A stretch of DNA of 64,000 nt from Sparassis latifolia (GCA_018466975.1 CM031556.1:4340001-4404000), one strand, 5' to 3'. Shown: positions 22,397-34,681, counted from the first letter of the stretch. Notes: generated by a model not told the origin, from the letters alone. A program made the numbers and translations.

Positions 22397-24115
22397 TTAG
22401 TTTCTCCTCGCCGCGAATTCTGGCTATGGTTCACATGTGAGCCAGCAAATGATGACACACAAAGATGCTTCTTACGAGGTCAGGTATTTCGAATGCCAGT
22501 TTGAACTGTAGGGTACTGCGCTGAGCATGAGTGATAGTCTTCATCCAGTCGGGGTTGTAGAAGTTCTTCGGCAACTGCGTGATCAGCTTTCTCTTGGACG
22601 ATGACGATGCATTTGCTTCAAAGATGCGAGACAGCGAGTAATTGCCTTGTTCCGTGAGATGAAGTGGGTGCACATCCTCATAAGAATCGACGTTCCTGTA
22701 AAACGCAGCAAGAGAGGGATGGCGCCATGGCAAGCAAACACGTCGAACTTTCTTGTCATTGCAACGAGTATACTCGCCATCGGTCTCATCCGAACTCATG
22801 CCTCCTTGACCTAAGGCCATGTGGATAATCTTGACTTTTCCCCAGATTGCCAGATTGTCTTGAAGGTTGACCTCGATGATGTCACCACGCCGTTTATACA
22901 CCTTCAAATATATATAAGTCAAATCGAAATCAAAGACTGAGATGACGTACCATCTCCCTGCGACTGTTCTTCCTATGTTGCTTCTTCGCAGTGTTCCTCG
23001 CTGACTCCACTTCTTCGTCCTCCATTAATTCCACTTCTGTGAATTGCTTGTGAGGCCCATTCTGCAGCTTGCACAGGCAACACTGTGATGCCATCGTGAT
23101 TGTCCATGCTGGATCGGACACAAGCGGTGGGTGCTCACCTCCTGCTACCTGCTTGAGAAACTCCTCAGTGACGATGTGGATCACCTCCTTGTTCCATGCA
23201 GAACTCAGCGGCAACGACCACTCGATCAGGGGAGCAGTGACATTGGGACCATCCCCCTCGCCATCATGCCATGCTTGCATGATTTCCGGCTTCGGGACCG
23301 GAGAGAGGGGGCTGTCTCAAGCCTTCAGTAGAAGACCTTTCACCTTCAGGTATTCTCGAAAGCGATCCTGTAGGTTAATTCAGAATGAGAATAAGCTATA
23401 AGCGTGCTACTCACATGAAAGACATTATCACGTTCTCCTCTGGAGCGCTTGACACGCGAGATCGGCGCATCGTCGCAATCGTCGTTATCCTCCTCTCCGC
23501 CATCATATTCACCATTCAGCATGGAGTGGGAGACAGTGGACCGCCCTTCATTCTTGGCAGACGTCGATGCCCGCACTGACAGTAAAAGCGTAGCCAGAGG
23601 GGCCAACTGCCTAATGATCTCGTTCTGACGTTCGAGTACCGGAGTGAAGTTGGAAAGTGCCTTCTGCACCGATTGATCGACAGCGAGGCCGATAAATTCA
23701 ACCAGCTGTTGCATGGCTGTGACCTCAACTGTCAGCGCAGGCACCAGGGATTCCTTTGCCATTCCTCCAATGTTCACAGGGGGCAGAGTAGGTTGCCACG
23801 GCTCAATGTGATGCGTAGGGGCAAGCAAAGGCAGGGATTTAGGACCGACAGACCCTAGCTGAGGGACTGAACCATCCAAGCCAGGAGGAGCGCCTTGTGC
23901 CTTGTCCACCTGAAGGGGAGCAGGCTGCACTTCGTTCATATGAGTGCTGGCGGCGAGTTCCTCGCGAGAATCTATGAACGACCCGGGAATTGTAGGGTGG
24001 GGACAGAGCATTCTCTCTACACCAGGGGCGAACAGCGTTAAGTTCGACAAGGTCGTAGAAGAAAAATATTCTTACCTACGGTGAATTCCTCTGCCAAGTC
24101 ATTCCGCAGAGCCAT
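22397..24115 (-). pseudogene. Companion gene of the CACTA-like transposase, one in-frame stop
   Basis: Five exons, complement(22397-22423, 22476-22901, 22951-23367, 23415-24016, 24076-24115), join in phase to 504 codons from MALRNDLAEEFTV to PEFAARRN. Only one TGA interrupts the frame, at 23,317-23,319 (about codon 231, after FREYLKVKGLLLKA). I recall proteins with GG..SDETD..., KVRR...PWR and NFYNPDW as the usual partner gene of Tnp2-type elements in Agaricomycetes; their function is unknown. The gene is divergently oriented to the transposase, as expected. The near-perfect exon structure suggests recent inactivation, a readthrough site, or a base-call error. Confidence 0.65.
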
Positions 24116-24547
24116 ACTATCGTGAATGTAAGCCAACGTACCCACGCGATATGCAACTACACTCACAAAGTTGACTGGACTCCTGCGTCTGTATTGACGG
24201 CTGGCCTATATCAGCCATCCTTGTCGGCAGTGAGCACACTGGAAGGCTGCGACATCGCAGGTGACTTGCCCGTCCTCTCACGTTTGCCTGCTCATATCTC
24301 GCACCACAACACTGTGCCTTGTGACCAGCGACTGTCAAACTACAATGCAACAATGGGGAACTTATCGGAAGTTCGCATGTCTATTCGACCTTCTCAGCTG
24401 CTCCGTGAACAATGGATGTAACGAGATTAGCAATTTTCATATCACAATGCAATCATGTAAAACTTACGCTATATTTGCTGCCTGTCTATAAACACGTGTC
24501 TATAAATATCACGAGCATCTGCCCCTTAGTGATCCAGCCCTGATCCC
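24116..24547. promoter_or_regulatory. Probable divergent promoter region of the CACTA-like element
   Basis: About 430 bp lie between the divergent start codons of the companion gene and the transposase. 'ctataaatatc' near 24,500 is a TATA-like sequence about 50 bp before the transposase ATG. No other motif is certain. Confidence 0.35.
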
Positions 24548-27500
24548 ATGCCCACGATGAAGGGTGCAGGCCGAGCACGGCCGTGCTACTGCAAAACGTT
24601 CAACTGTCAGGGTCAGTTTAGAGATTGGAATATGCTCCGCGCGCATCAGAGAGCAGACAGAAGATGCAAGAAGGTAAGCAATTAACAAAAACACATAAGA
24701 AATATTTACTTCCAAAAGTACCAGACATCTTCTGTGCTCGAAGGCGACGAACTAGCAGACCGGATCTTTGAATTAACTTTGAAGAACGCACTCACGGATG
24801 AACCTACTGCAGAGTCTGCACTGCCGCCACCACCCCCACCACCGGCCCGGCACCCATCTTCAACAGTGCCCCCCTGCTAGCCTACAGTGTCCCCCCTTCC
24901 ACCCATTCCACCCCCGCTCACTTCCCTACCTGGGCTCTGGATTGTCGATTACGAGATCCGAGACGGTTTCTTGAGCACTTCACGTGTAAAAGATGAGGGT
25001 ATTGTGGCCCCCCAAGACAGCAAAGCTGCTGCGGCTGCCTGCACTACACTGTGCGAGGAGCTGGCTTGGTTTCAGGAAACCTGCGCCAAGCTAGAGAAGT
25101 TGACATTGCGCGACCAATCAACGATCATTTTGTGCGATGCAATGTTAGAACGGCTCACCTCGAACATTTCAGACGTGCAAGAATGGATTGAAAAGGTGAA
25201 GGGCCCTGCAGCACTGCCAGATGTGATCACCACAAGTTAGTGGTCTCTCTTGCTCACTCAAGCCAGTATCACTCACCGATGTTAGGTCGCTATTTCGACC
25301 ACCCGCTGCAGCGTGGAGATCCCCTTCTGCTCTTGGCGGTGTTCATAGTACTGATCCTGAAGCTGCTCGGTCAGGTGCCGCGAACAACTTGTAACTTTGC
25401 ATTGCAGATGTTGAAGGTTTTGCTGGACACTGCGCTGCGCCAAGGCACATGGTCATTATCCTACCGTGAGGAGCAGATTTTAGATCATTTCCCCCGCGAC
25501 ATTCGTGCCGTGCGGAAAGCCTTCGATTTGGAGGCTGTTGTCATAGTTTACGCAACTTGTCCGTCATGCTGCTGCACATATGCACCTTCATATCAAGATG
25601 ATATACCTGTTTATCCGAGTCGTTGTCAGCATCGCAGCGGCCCACGCAGCAAACCTTGCAACTCACGATTGACGACTACTCGTGTTCTGGACGGCGAAAG
25701 CGTTCACTCTCCTATACGCCCTTTCATCATTCAAGACTTCCATGCATTTGTGGGTGGGCTTATCAGCCGACCGGGGATGGAGGAGATCCTCCAACAGGGG
25801 AAGGCAATACGAGATCGCTACAATCTACGCGACATCACCGATGGATCTGCCGTCGCCGACATGCAGGGACCAGACGGAAAACCCTTCGCCGATGCAGCTG
25901 AGGGCGAGTTACACTTACTTTGGGCCCTTTCGGTGGACTGGTTCAACTCATATCTCAACAAAATCGCAGGGTTGTCGATTTCGACGGGGTCAATGGCTAT
26001 GTTGTGTTTATACCTTCTACCGAGCATGCGATACAAAACCGATAATCTATATCTCGCGGGCATTATTCCCAGACCCAAGGAGCCCAAGCTCGAGTGCACT
26101 AATCACTTCCTCCGCCCGCTGGTCGACCAACTGTTAGTCTCCTGGGAGCGCGGCATTTGGTACAACAGAACTTACGACTATCCTTGCGGTTGCCGTGTAC
26201 GCTCAGCGCTCACCCTCGTCATCACTGACTTGCCAGGATCTCGTAAGGTTGGCAGATTAGCCAGCCATAGTGCAGGGTGCTTTTGCTCGCAGTGCCATTT
26301 GAAGAAGCAGAGTATCAATAACATTGACATGATGACTTGGAAGATGAAAACGGCTGAAGAGATCTTGGAAGCCACTGTCCGCTGGCGCGACGCTGACATG
26401 CAGGAAGAGCGAAAACGCATTGGGATCCCGTTCGGCGCATAGTCATCGACGGGATGCATCACATCTTTCTCGGAGTAACCCAGTTCCACAGCAGAAAAGT
26501 GATTGGAATGGACGTACCTATAGGGGACCATGAGGATGCTGGAAACTCGCGCAAAATCAAGGAGAATGACTTGATCAGCCTTCGACACCTCCTGCTGAAG
26601 GACCCCGAGCCTCGCTTGTTGTTGCGCTTCAATAAAGTCACCCTGGGACACATGTGCGGGGAGCTCGGCTTCCGGTTACCTCACCCTGTTCACGAGATGA
26701 AAAAATCGGTGCTTGCCGATGTGTTGGTATGCACTCACATTGAGCTCGAATGGTAACACTGATCTCACATCAGACTCGGCGAATGGGTTACACACAGACG
26801 CATGCGACCATTGCTGTTTGGATTCGCCCTTCCACTTCTGCTACAGACCGCGCCCCACTGACAAGCACCCCCGATACTGCAGAGCTTGCACCTCAGACTC
26901 TGATCGGAGAAGTGTACACAGCAGAATGTGCAGCTGAACATGCAGCCACAGCAAAGCTTGCAGACAGACAGGATGAAGTGGACAGCTTGTCAATACGGGC
27001 TTTTCGCAAACGAGATCTCAAACACGTACAGGCTGACATTGCCGAGACATCCCGCCCCATTTATTTCATAGAACCACCTGCGAACATGGGTATGAAAGGC
27101 CAAGGCAAGCTCAAAGCCGATCACTGGAAAGCTGCAATAGAATTCGAATTACCTGTCTTGCTCATGAAGCATTGGCACCGTGAACGACTGGACAACTTAT
27201 CAGATGAGTCTAAGCACTGTCATGATCTCGCTCACTGCACGATGCGGCTGGCCTGTGCAGTTCGTCAAGCCACTTCATATCGGACTACAGAAAATCATCG
27301 CACCAGATATACAATCCATATGCACGCTTACCTCTCCGACATTCTGGAGCTCAAGCCCGGGCTCACCCTGGTGCCCAATCACCACAATGCACTTCACCTC
27401 GGTGACTTCCTCATGCGCTTCGGTCCAGTCCATGGCTGGTGGATGTTCCCCTTCGAGCGCCTCATCGGAGTATTGCAGCAAGTGAATACAAACTACAAGC

Positions 27501-28298
27501 AGGGTGAGCATTTGTCCTCTTAATTGTATAAGATATCCACTCACTTGTTTGGCAGGGCAATTCGAGAAGACTATGCTTGAATCTTTCTGCACCACAGCCA
27601 ATGTCAAGGCATTTCTGAAGCGGGATGACTGCCTGAAAGTTCTGAAGGACTGCGCACCCATCATCCAGTCATGCTTCAGAGGCGATCAGTGAGGCACATT
27701 GATGACGGACATCCGTACCTTGGGCGAACAAATTCTTGACAGCCCTTCGCCAGACACCGGTGCAACTGTTGACTGGACTAGTGTCTGCCGATTGGAATGC
27801 GAATTTTATGATGTCCTCGTGGCCCGATCAGCAGAACTGAACATTCTGGTCCCAGGCTGGTGACTCACCCGACATTGCTTGCTTCATGGCCATCTCACAA
27901 TCTGCGGCACGCGATATTCGACTGTCCACTCCAATGAGAAGAACAGTCTCGTGTTCTTCCAAATGTCTCCCATGGTGCCGCCAGTACCAGGTGTCATCCG
28001 GCAGATATTTTCGGTCATCGGTCACAATGAAGATGATGGTAACAAGAAAGATTCTCAGCACGCATTTCTGGCCATCCACCAGTACTTACCTTTGCCAGAT
28101 TCCGCGCTCGATCCTTTCCGTGCATATCCAGACTTTGGAGCAAGTATCTGGAGTAAAACGTGTACCGAGGAAGTCAGCATCATCTCAGCATCAGAACGTG
28201 TTGACCACGCGATCCGGATGGAATGGTCAACGGAAACCTATGTGTTCAAGTCCCTGCAGAAGGTAACTCAGCATCTACAGCACGTAACTGAAGACTGA
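24548..28298 (+). pseudogene. Tnp2/EnSpm (CACTA-like) transposase, degenerate
   Basis: Exon 1 (24548-24673) encodes a Cys/His motif, C-Y-C-x4-C then H-x7-C, like the N-terminal finger of basidiomycete Tnp2-type transposases. Exons 24719-25235 and 25286-26442 follow, with ALSVDWFNSYLNKIAG, AGIIPRPKEPKLECTNHFLRP and RKVGRLASHSAGCFCSQC, all typical of the family core. Further exons (26774-27503 and 27556 onward) carry HNALHLGDFL and RFGPVHGWWMFPFERL. The gene is broken by TAG at 24,878, by loss of about 10 codons with a frame change near 26,424-26,442 (frame resumes DPVRRIVIDGMHHIFLG), and by TGA at 27,690 and 27,861. The element cannot make full-length transposase, so any movement would need help in trans. 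Terminal repeats were not found with confidence. Confidence 0.8.
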
Positions 28299-28494
28299 CA
28301 TACCATATGCACTGGTCACAGGAGTATTGAGGCGATGCAGTGCGGACAGGATCGCCCGATTTTGAACCACTTGGGATGGGAAGCGGTATGCTTTCGCGTC
28401 AGTGAACATCCTATAAATAGCACTTTCATGATTATGCTATACATTCCACGCTATCCACTTTGAGTGATTCTACTTGACACTGCTACAAATATTA

Positions 28495-30230
28495 CATGTC
28501 ATCATCACCATCTTCGTCATCATCCTCATCTTCACACACTGCATCTAACCAATCGCAATTTACTACCGATGTTGCCCCCCTGCTGAATGCGCTCGTCGGC
28601 ACTACAGACGCTCCTAGTTGTGACTTCGACCTGACTTGGTCAAACATGCTACCCGTGACAGCTTCCCAGTTCACAGAATTAGCTGCATTGACAACCACAA
28701 TCGTGAGGATGACCGTGATTACGAGGTGCCACCATGCGAGTCCGACATCAGTCTGATGCCTTCGCGCCTCATCTCGATGATGAGCAACCTTCTGTGAATA
28801 ACGATGTTGTTGGCGGAGCCCGCTAGAGATAATCAGCACAGCTCACCTGCTTCCGCTGTCATATCTTGATACAGCATGAACCCTCACCGGAAGAAGCTGT
28901 CGCTACCTTGAATTCACTCTCTGTGCTATAAGCCTTTGCAAGTATGAGTGCAGCCTCATGCCTCCCCAACGCCACTTACTGTTACTACCTGTACCAATTG
29001 CCCTGCTAACGTCAGATTAACGTCACATGTTAATAAAAATAAAATAAGCCATACCTGCACCATGGTGCAGTGTCTCAACGTTGTGATAGTTCGTTGTGTC
29101 GAAAATCCGTACGACACCGTCATTGCCGCCTACCACAACCGACGATTCATGTATCACGACATGCACAGGATAATTGTTCACGATCCGGTAGGGATAACTG
29201 TGAACACGCTCCATAGATGGAAATCGATACTGGTCGAGCACATCACATAGGTTAGTCACCCAGAGACTTCTTCCGTCGACGAATAAATCGGCATATCCGC
29301 TGTTGATGAAGTATTAAATCCATGCTCCAACAGAGGACTAAGACTCACATTTGAGTGGGCAAGATCTTCGACCACTTTAATCCGAACGGCTCTATGCAGT
29401 AGCAGCAACTAACTGCGATCATTATACGTTCCCCCAAAAGCAATAGCGTGACTTACATCTCATGTGATTCCACATAAAAAACTACAACGCTTGCGCCTTC
29501 ATCACAGAAGCGCACTGCTCGAGCCATGTAATCCTTACGAGGCTTCGTTGCCCATACAGCAGATATCGAACCTGCGCACACCGTCAAAATGCATGACATT
29601 GGAATGACATCGTACCACATACCTTCCGATTCAAACCTCCACACTTGAACTGCTCCTTGTCCAATAGTGACTAGTCGACCATGGCTGGGATCGAATCGAA
29701 TATCCTCCACGATCCTCGTGAGCGCACACGCTAACGAAAAGAAAGACATCCTGCTAATGGATGAAACAGATGAAAAGACACTTCATGAATAGCTTACAGT
29801 CGCATCATCTCGCACATACAAATGTATTGACCCATCGCCACAACCGAACACGAAGGCTCGATCCAATCCGCCCCCCAGATCAACCCACGCGATTGCCCCA
29901 ATAGGCCTGTGGAACGTGCAAAAAATTTCTTGCCGCTGTTCTCCCAATCGTAAACTCCATATCTTCAGCACAGCATCGTCGCCTGCGAATGAAGCAACAT
30001 AAGTGAATACCAGAAATGCACTAACACACAACGCATCGCACTGAGAAGTAGACTACCATCCTGGGCGACAAGCATAGAATTGACTGGTTTCGAATGACCA
30101 GACAGTGTTCTTTCCAAAGCCATCTCTCCTCCTCGGGTCTGCGATAGTTGCTCCATATACACCACTGATCGACTGGAGGAGAGCACGCTCCAGATCGGCA
30201 TCATTACCAGCAAGCACTCCACGTCATCCT
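28495..30230 (-). CDS. WD40-repeat protein with probable C-terminal membrane anchor
   Basis: Minus-strand exons encode several WD40 blades: MALERTLSGHSKPVNSMLV, FAGDDAVLKIWSLRLGE, CGDGSIHLYVRDDA, VTIGQGAVQVWRFESEG, ARAVRFCDEGASVVVFYVES and VVGGNDGVVRIFDTTNYHNV. They are separated by short GT-AG-like introns. A last ORF, complement(28495-28839), has a hydrophobic stretch (HLVITVILTIVVVNA) and a strongly acidic end; I infer it is the C-terminal exon. WD40 propellers are scaffolds for protein complexes. Similar WD40 genes are, from memory, often found near transposons in Agaricomycetes. Exon borders were not fully resolved, so the span is approximate and the gene may be mildly degenerate. Confidence 0.6.
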
Positions 30231-30381
30231 AGATATAAAACTGACTCAGACAATAAGCCGTTGGAATGAATAGGCACAGGCATCACATCACCTGAACACG
30301 TCTATACCAATTTCAGACAAATGGCGGCCGCGCTGCAGTTTTTTCAATTGCTTCATGATCAAATCTGCAAAGATTTTGGAC

Positions 30382-31699
30382 GTAGCGGCTGCTCCTGCAG
30401 TTGTGCGTGAGCATGCACAAGCGCTGCATTCTCCTATACATTGAGAAACATGTCAGTATAGCTACACCACCCTTCGTCCATATCGTGCACATACATTATT
30501 GTCAGCCTGTCAGCCTATCAACCTCAGCGTGTACAATCGACCTGGCGCGATCTGGCTGTAACCGCACGGGTGCGTTGATGTCAAGGGTCTTCAGAAATTT
30601 TTACGCGTAAGGTAATCAATAACCAAATCGGCTGCAATTCGATTGTATCCCACTCTGGTATGCAATTGGCGCAAAAGGGCGATGAAACAAACCGTCTGGC
30701 AGCTTGGCTACCTATACTATAGCTAAAGATAACAAGGACCCCACAAGAATAAATAACAACGAAACTACAAAAGAGAGCGAACTACACTACAATGTTACTA
30801 AAGGCTCCAGGCCACATAGCGAATGACAAGCGCTACGGCCGAGAGATGGTGGTGGAACGAGAACAAGAGGAAAGAAACACCCATTCCACCTCCAGCGGAG
30901 TTTTGACGCATCCCGTCGCTTTGTCCCGCGCAAATAAGGCAGCCACACATCACGGGCCACTTGTCACGAGCCGCTTCTCAGCCTCTGTTTGTCTCGCACA
31001 AATAGACTGCGTGCGCCATCTGGCCGCTGTCCAGAATTTGGGCGCCTTCTTCCTTGCCTTTGAATTTCCATCATCCCTGCGATATTGGCCAGTTCTTCCA
31101 TCGCCGTGTCTGCCTCCTCCTCCTCGCCCATGCCCTCCTCGCCGTTGTCATTGTCGATGCCATCGCCCTCTTCCGCTCCAGTGCCATCATTGCCGCCCTT
31201 TTCCTCGCCCACTTCGATGCCCTGAGGGCTTCCTCGTAACGCCCTCTTCCGCGCAGGTGCCCTCTTCCTCGCTGAGCCGCTTCGCGCGCGCGCGCCTGTT
31301 TGAATTAGGGGCTGATAGTATACATTGTATTAGAACCTGTATCATAGCCATCCGAGCCACATCTCTGATGATTGAGCGCCATATCGGGTTTGTACCAAAC
31401 ATAAACATAAGAACCGCGAAAACGCACCATTAATTGGCGCCTGAGCCGCTAGAACAACCCACAGGCCAATATTGGCTCTGCTTGAAAGCCCGGAACCATA
31501 CGTTGTTGCCCATGGACGCATCGTCCACGGCTCACTCTGGCTATACAGATATTACAGATGCTACATAACGATCACTCGCAAATACCGGTCCTTTGTCAAG
31601 GTCTCGATGTCTCCGCTTTCTACAATACCTGGCACGTATTCATGGAATGGTCGGAAATTACGAGGATCAACCACCTGAGCATACCATGTGAGTGCTCTA
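30382..31699 (+). repeat. 1.3-kb module, copy B (interior, direct)
   Basis: Same sequence as copy A (16,609-17,945) and the reverse of copy C, with few differences. Sequence to the left of 30,382 and to the right of 31,699 does not match the arms, so both borders are sharp. The acidic ORF is frameshifted here near 31,200-31,290 ('cgcgcgcgcg' run). Confidence 0.88.
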
Positions 31700-32226
31700 G
31701 TCCCACCGCGATGCACCCCACTTACACGACATTTGCCATGTACACCGAGCTGTGCTGCGACCTGAAGAAGATTCAGGCTTCCGTCTTGGGAGCAGTGGCA
31801 TTCAATTTCCCGTATAGCTTTCCAGTCTTTAGCTTTCGCAAAGAGCTTGATATGAACGACTTTGGCCTGCTCATCATTCGGCTTTCGTGCTGAGATCTTG
31901 ATGTGGAGGACTACGTTGGGCTTGTCCGCAATAGGTGAGTCAGTACGTTTTCTCGTCTCACCGCAATTCAAGAGGTCATACCTGATCTTCGCGAGCCTTC
32001 TTGTTAGTTCTCGCATCTTTTTCCGTAAACTCTGCGGGAGCCAATCGTTTACCGATCGTGGAATAAATACACGAAGCGTCTCAGTCGCGAAGGCCTGAAG
32101 GGGCTGGAGGAGGCATGCCGGAGGGTTGCAGGTGAGCTCATTTAGGGCTTTGCGATCGCTCCCGCTCTCCTGAGAGAGCACGTTTGCTGGCTGGCCGCGC
32201 CACCGTCCCGCCGTCTGCGGGTGCAT
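31561..32226 (-). CDS. Uncharacterised 221-aa ORF whose 3' end lies in the 1.3-kb module
   Basis: Single open frame from MHPQTAGRWRGQPANV to LTKDRYLRVIVM. The middle is Lys/Arg-rich (KKMRELTRRLAKIRYDLL). It then has PNVVLHIKISARKPNDEQAK and VVHIKLFAKAKDWKAIREI, which look like beta strands. The last 45 residues or so (ALTWYAQVVDPRNFRPFHEY onward) are encoded inside module copy B and are repeated in copies A and C, where they are fused to other upstream sequence. Upstream exons are possible. No family recognised. Confidence 0.45.
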   Translation of the reverse strand: MHPQTAGRWRGQPANVLSQESGSDRKALNELTCNPPACLLQPLQAFATETLRVFIPRSVNDWLPQSLRKKMRELTRRLAKIRYDLLNCGETRKRTDSPIADKPNVVLHIKISARKPNDEQAKVVHIKLFAKAKDWKAIREIECHCSQDGSLNLLQVAAQLGVHGKCRVSGVHRGGTRALTWYAQVVDPRNFRPFHEYVPGIVESGDIETLTKDRYLRVIVM

Positions 32227-32835
32227 TTGACTATAACATTGGTCACCACATGGTTGAACGTTGCAATCATAGGCTTACATGCTTGTATGTCAGATGCACT
32301 CGTTTTGCTCATCGCTCCGTGTTGCGCTCTTCGGGCGATTTACACTTGCGTGCGATCTCTGATGTCGACTTCTCAAGAGGTGCTGAGGCCACGGTATCCT
32401 CGTGTGTGTAAGGACTGAGCGTTGGAGCCGCAGGGGCATGTCGCTGACTACTGTAAGTGCCTTCTGCTATGTTCGCTGTGAGATTTACTCACATATTTCC
32501 AGAGTGCATCGATGTAGTCCTGCTTTACTGCATTCGACCGCCAGTTGGTGTGACCATTAAATTGTGCTTGTTGCAGAGTTTCGTAAGTATGTTCACCATG
32601 TACCTGCTGAAAGTTGATTTACTGTACTTTTTCCGTAGCAGTGTCTGTTCGGCTCGTTCGAGGTCGAACATAGTCAGTGGTCTACGGTTGCCTGATTCTT
32701 TTGTATATGTCAGTCGCCTGCAATCCTTATGGAGTGTGCAACTTGAATTGGTAAGACTATTGTTCTATTGTCCACCGCGACTTAGCGCGAAGGCACGACC
32801 TCTCCCGGCTTTGAGCTTCCCCATCCACAACCAGC
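32227..32835. other. No clear gene
   Basis: Short ORFs only. Several GT-AG-like pairs suggest possible upstream exons of the 32,836 gene or of the 221-aa gene, but none forms a convincing frame. Confidence 0.4.
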
Positions 32836-33574
32836 ATGCCCCAACTGCCGATAACGAAACATCGCATCCAGCGCCAGTACCAACCCTCATCGGGATGCGT
32901 GCGTTTCGATGCCGAACGCCTTCTCACTCCTCCTCCCTCATCGGCAAGGTCGAAATTCCACCTTATCAAGCCTCAATCAGATGTTCAGGCTGGCACATGC
33001 CAAAGCATTGCTAGCGACGCGCATTCCCCAGGAGCTGATGCAGCAGCATCAGAACCCGTCATCCCTAAGCCTAATGGCCAAGTAGGTCACCCAGGCCAAG
33101 GAGGTTACACGCTTAGCGATGAGTTAGGGAGACACGGGTGGGATACCGCAAAGTATGACAAGTTTCTGGTATGAAGCATATCTCGCAATGTTTTCAAAGA
33201 CTGTAGCTGACTAGCAAGTACAGAAGGACATCGGTGACTTGGCAGTCAGGTATTTGGAATTGGACAAGACAATCTCGAAACAGAATCAGATAATGTTGGA
33301 CGCAGTGTATGCCCAGGTACGTCGGGTAGTTGCATACGCGATCGGCACTGACGGTTACAGAACTTCATCAGGCTACGAAGCTCTATCCCCAGCTCACGCA
33401 CTACGAGAAGAGTTGGCCGGTCAGAGACATTCTGAAGACCAAGTTAGGAAACACGACCTACATGACCAAGAAGGATAGGGGGAAGGAGCAGGAGGCCCGC
33501 GCATCTGTAAGTATAGTTTGAACCTCAAATGACCGATGCTTATTTGTCTGCAGGTTGCACCGGCCGTGTTGTAA
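32836..33574 (+). CDS. Uncharacterised four-exon protein with GGYTLSDELG motif (193 aa or longer)
   Basis: Exons 32836-33168, 33224-33316, 33372-33506 and 33554-33574 join in phase to 193 aa ending EARASVAPAVL. The N-terminal half is low complexity. The C-terminal half, PGQGGYTLSDELGRHGWDTA then YLELDKTISKQNQIMLDAV and LTHYEKSWPVRDILKTKL, has the pattern of a conserved domain I recall in many uncharacterised Agaricomycete proteins (GGY.L...LGW..., ...YP.L..Y...WP...); no function is known to me. Upstream exons may exist. The four clean introns argue for a real gene. Confidence 0.6.
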
Positions 33575-34164
33575 AATATCCTGCATTGTTGTACTGCTCT
33601 CGATTTTAGTCATGAATGTAGACTCGATTGTTTGGATTCAAGCAGTGCTCTACATGCGCTCATGTAGCATTATCCCATGTTGTTTCCAGATCTGCGCTGT
33701 ACGAGTCGACCCCATTTGCACCAATGGTCAGTAAAGTTATAAGTCGGCTGTCCCGGGCTGCTGCCTGAATGGGGGATACTAAGGCTCACAAGATCGTCGG
33801 CATGCCCAGTCGGCAGTAATGCAAAAGTAACGCATATGTCACAGACAGTAACACGTGCCATTTTGTTACTCCGCTCGGCAGCCTAATGCGCGAAGGTCGT
33901 GACCGTGTCGTTGTGAATGCCACCACTTGAAACCCCGCTGCTGATACTCATGGCAGACTTCGGCCAGTGACTAGCCAGCGTAAGTCTGCATTACATTGGA
34001 GGTCAAGAAGGGACTCCTCCAATACCGATCAGTTTGAGCTCGTTCAACCTCAAGAATGTTGTAGTACTATAAAATCATACATATAAGAGATAACTAAGTG
34101 GTAGAGGCAGGGGAAAGGGCTAATTGAGCGAGGTGCTGACTTGGGGGGCATGCCGACGATCTTG
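33575..34164. other. Intergenic, no gene seen
   Basis: Short ORFs only, with no repeat or RNA gene recognised. It ends at the inner limit of the right inverted-repeat arm. Confidence 0.45.
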
Positions 34165-34407
34165 TGAGCCATAGTATTGATTGCAGCACACATTCACCTC
34201 CACCTTCACCGAGCTTCAGTCTTTCCACGACGGGAGCAGACGATACATTGAATTTATAAGTAGAAGTACAACAAACGCGACTGACAATCTCCATACGGTC
34301 CCTCAGCGAAATGCCCCACGCACAGCCGACTGCCTCCCAACAGCCTTATGGCACCTACATGCACATCTGATCAGTCAAGTAATGTACCGACTCGTCAAAG
34401 ACTTACG

Positions 34408-34681
34408 TTAGATGCCAGTAACATTGCAGGAGCGCGGCGCGGAGGAGAGCGATGTACCTCCCTTGCCACTGACAGGGAAGACCTCGCGAACGAGCATCAT
34501 GGACCGGTCTACATCCTCAACGAGCTGCTTGGTCCGATATTCGCTGGCCCTAAGGGTCTGAACCTCCTCCTGTAGGTCACTAATGGAGGACACTGAGGCC
34601 ATGTAAGTGCTCTCTGTAAACAATGTTAATATCAATTCAAGTCAAAATGTATAATCATCACTTACGACCACGACTAGCCAT
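34408..34681 (-). CDS. M4': inverted paralogue of M4 (66 aa)
   Basis: Exon 1, complement(34666-34681, MASRG), and exon 2, complement(34408-34592), join through an intron at the same site as in M4. The helix ISDLQEEVQTLRASEYRTKQ and the following stretch are coiled-coil-like. The tail is short and lacks the PPSAA repeats of M4. A GGT tract and an ATATATAT TATA-like stretch lie upstream, as in M4. Sequence divergence from M4 is much higher than between the outer arm parts. Confidence 0.5.
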
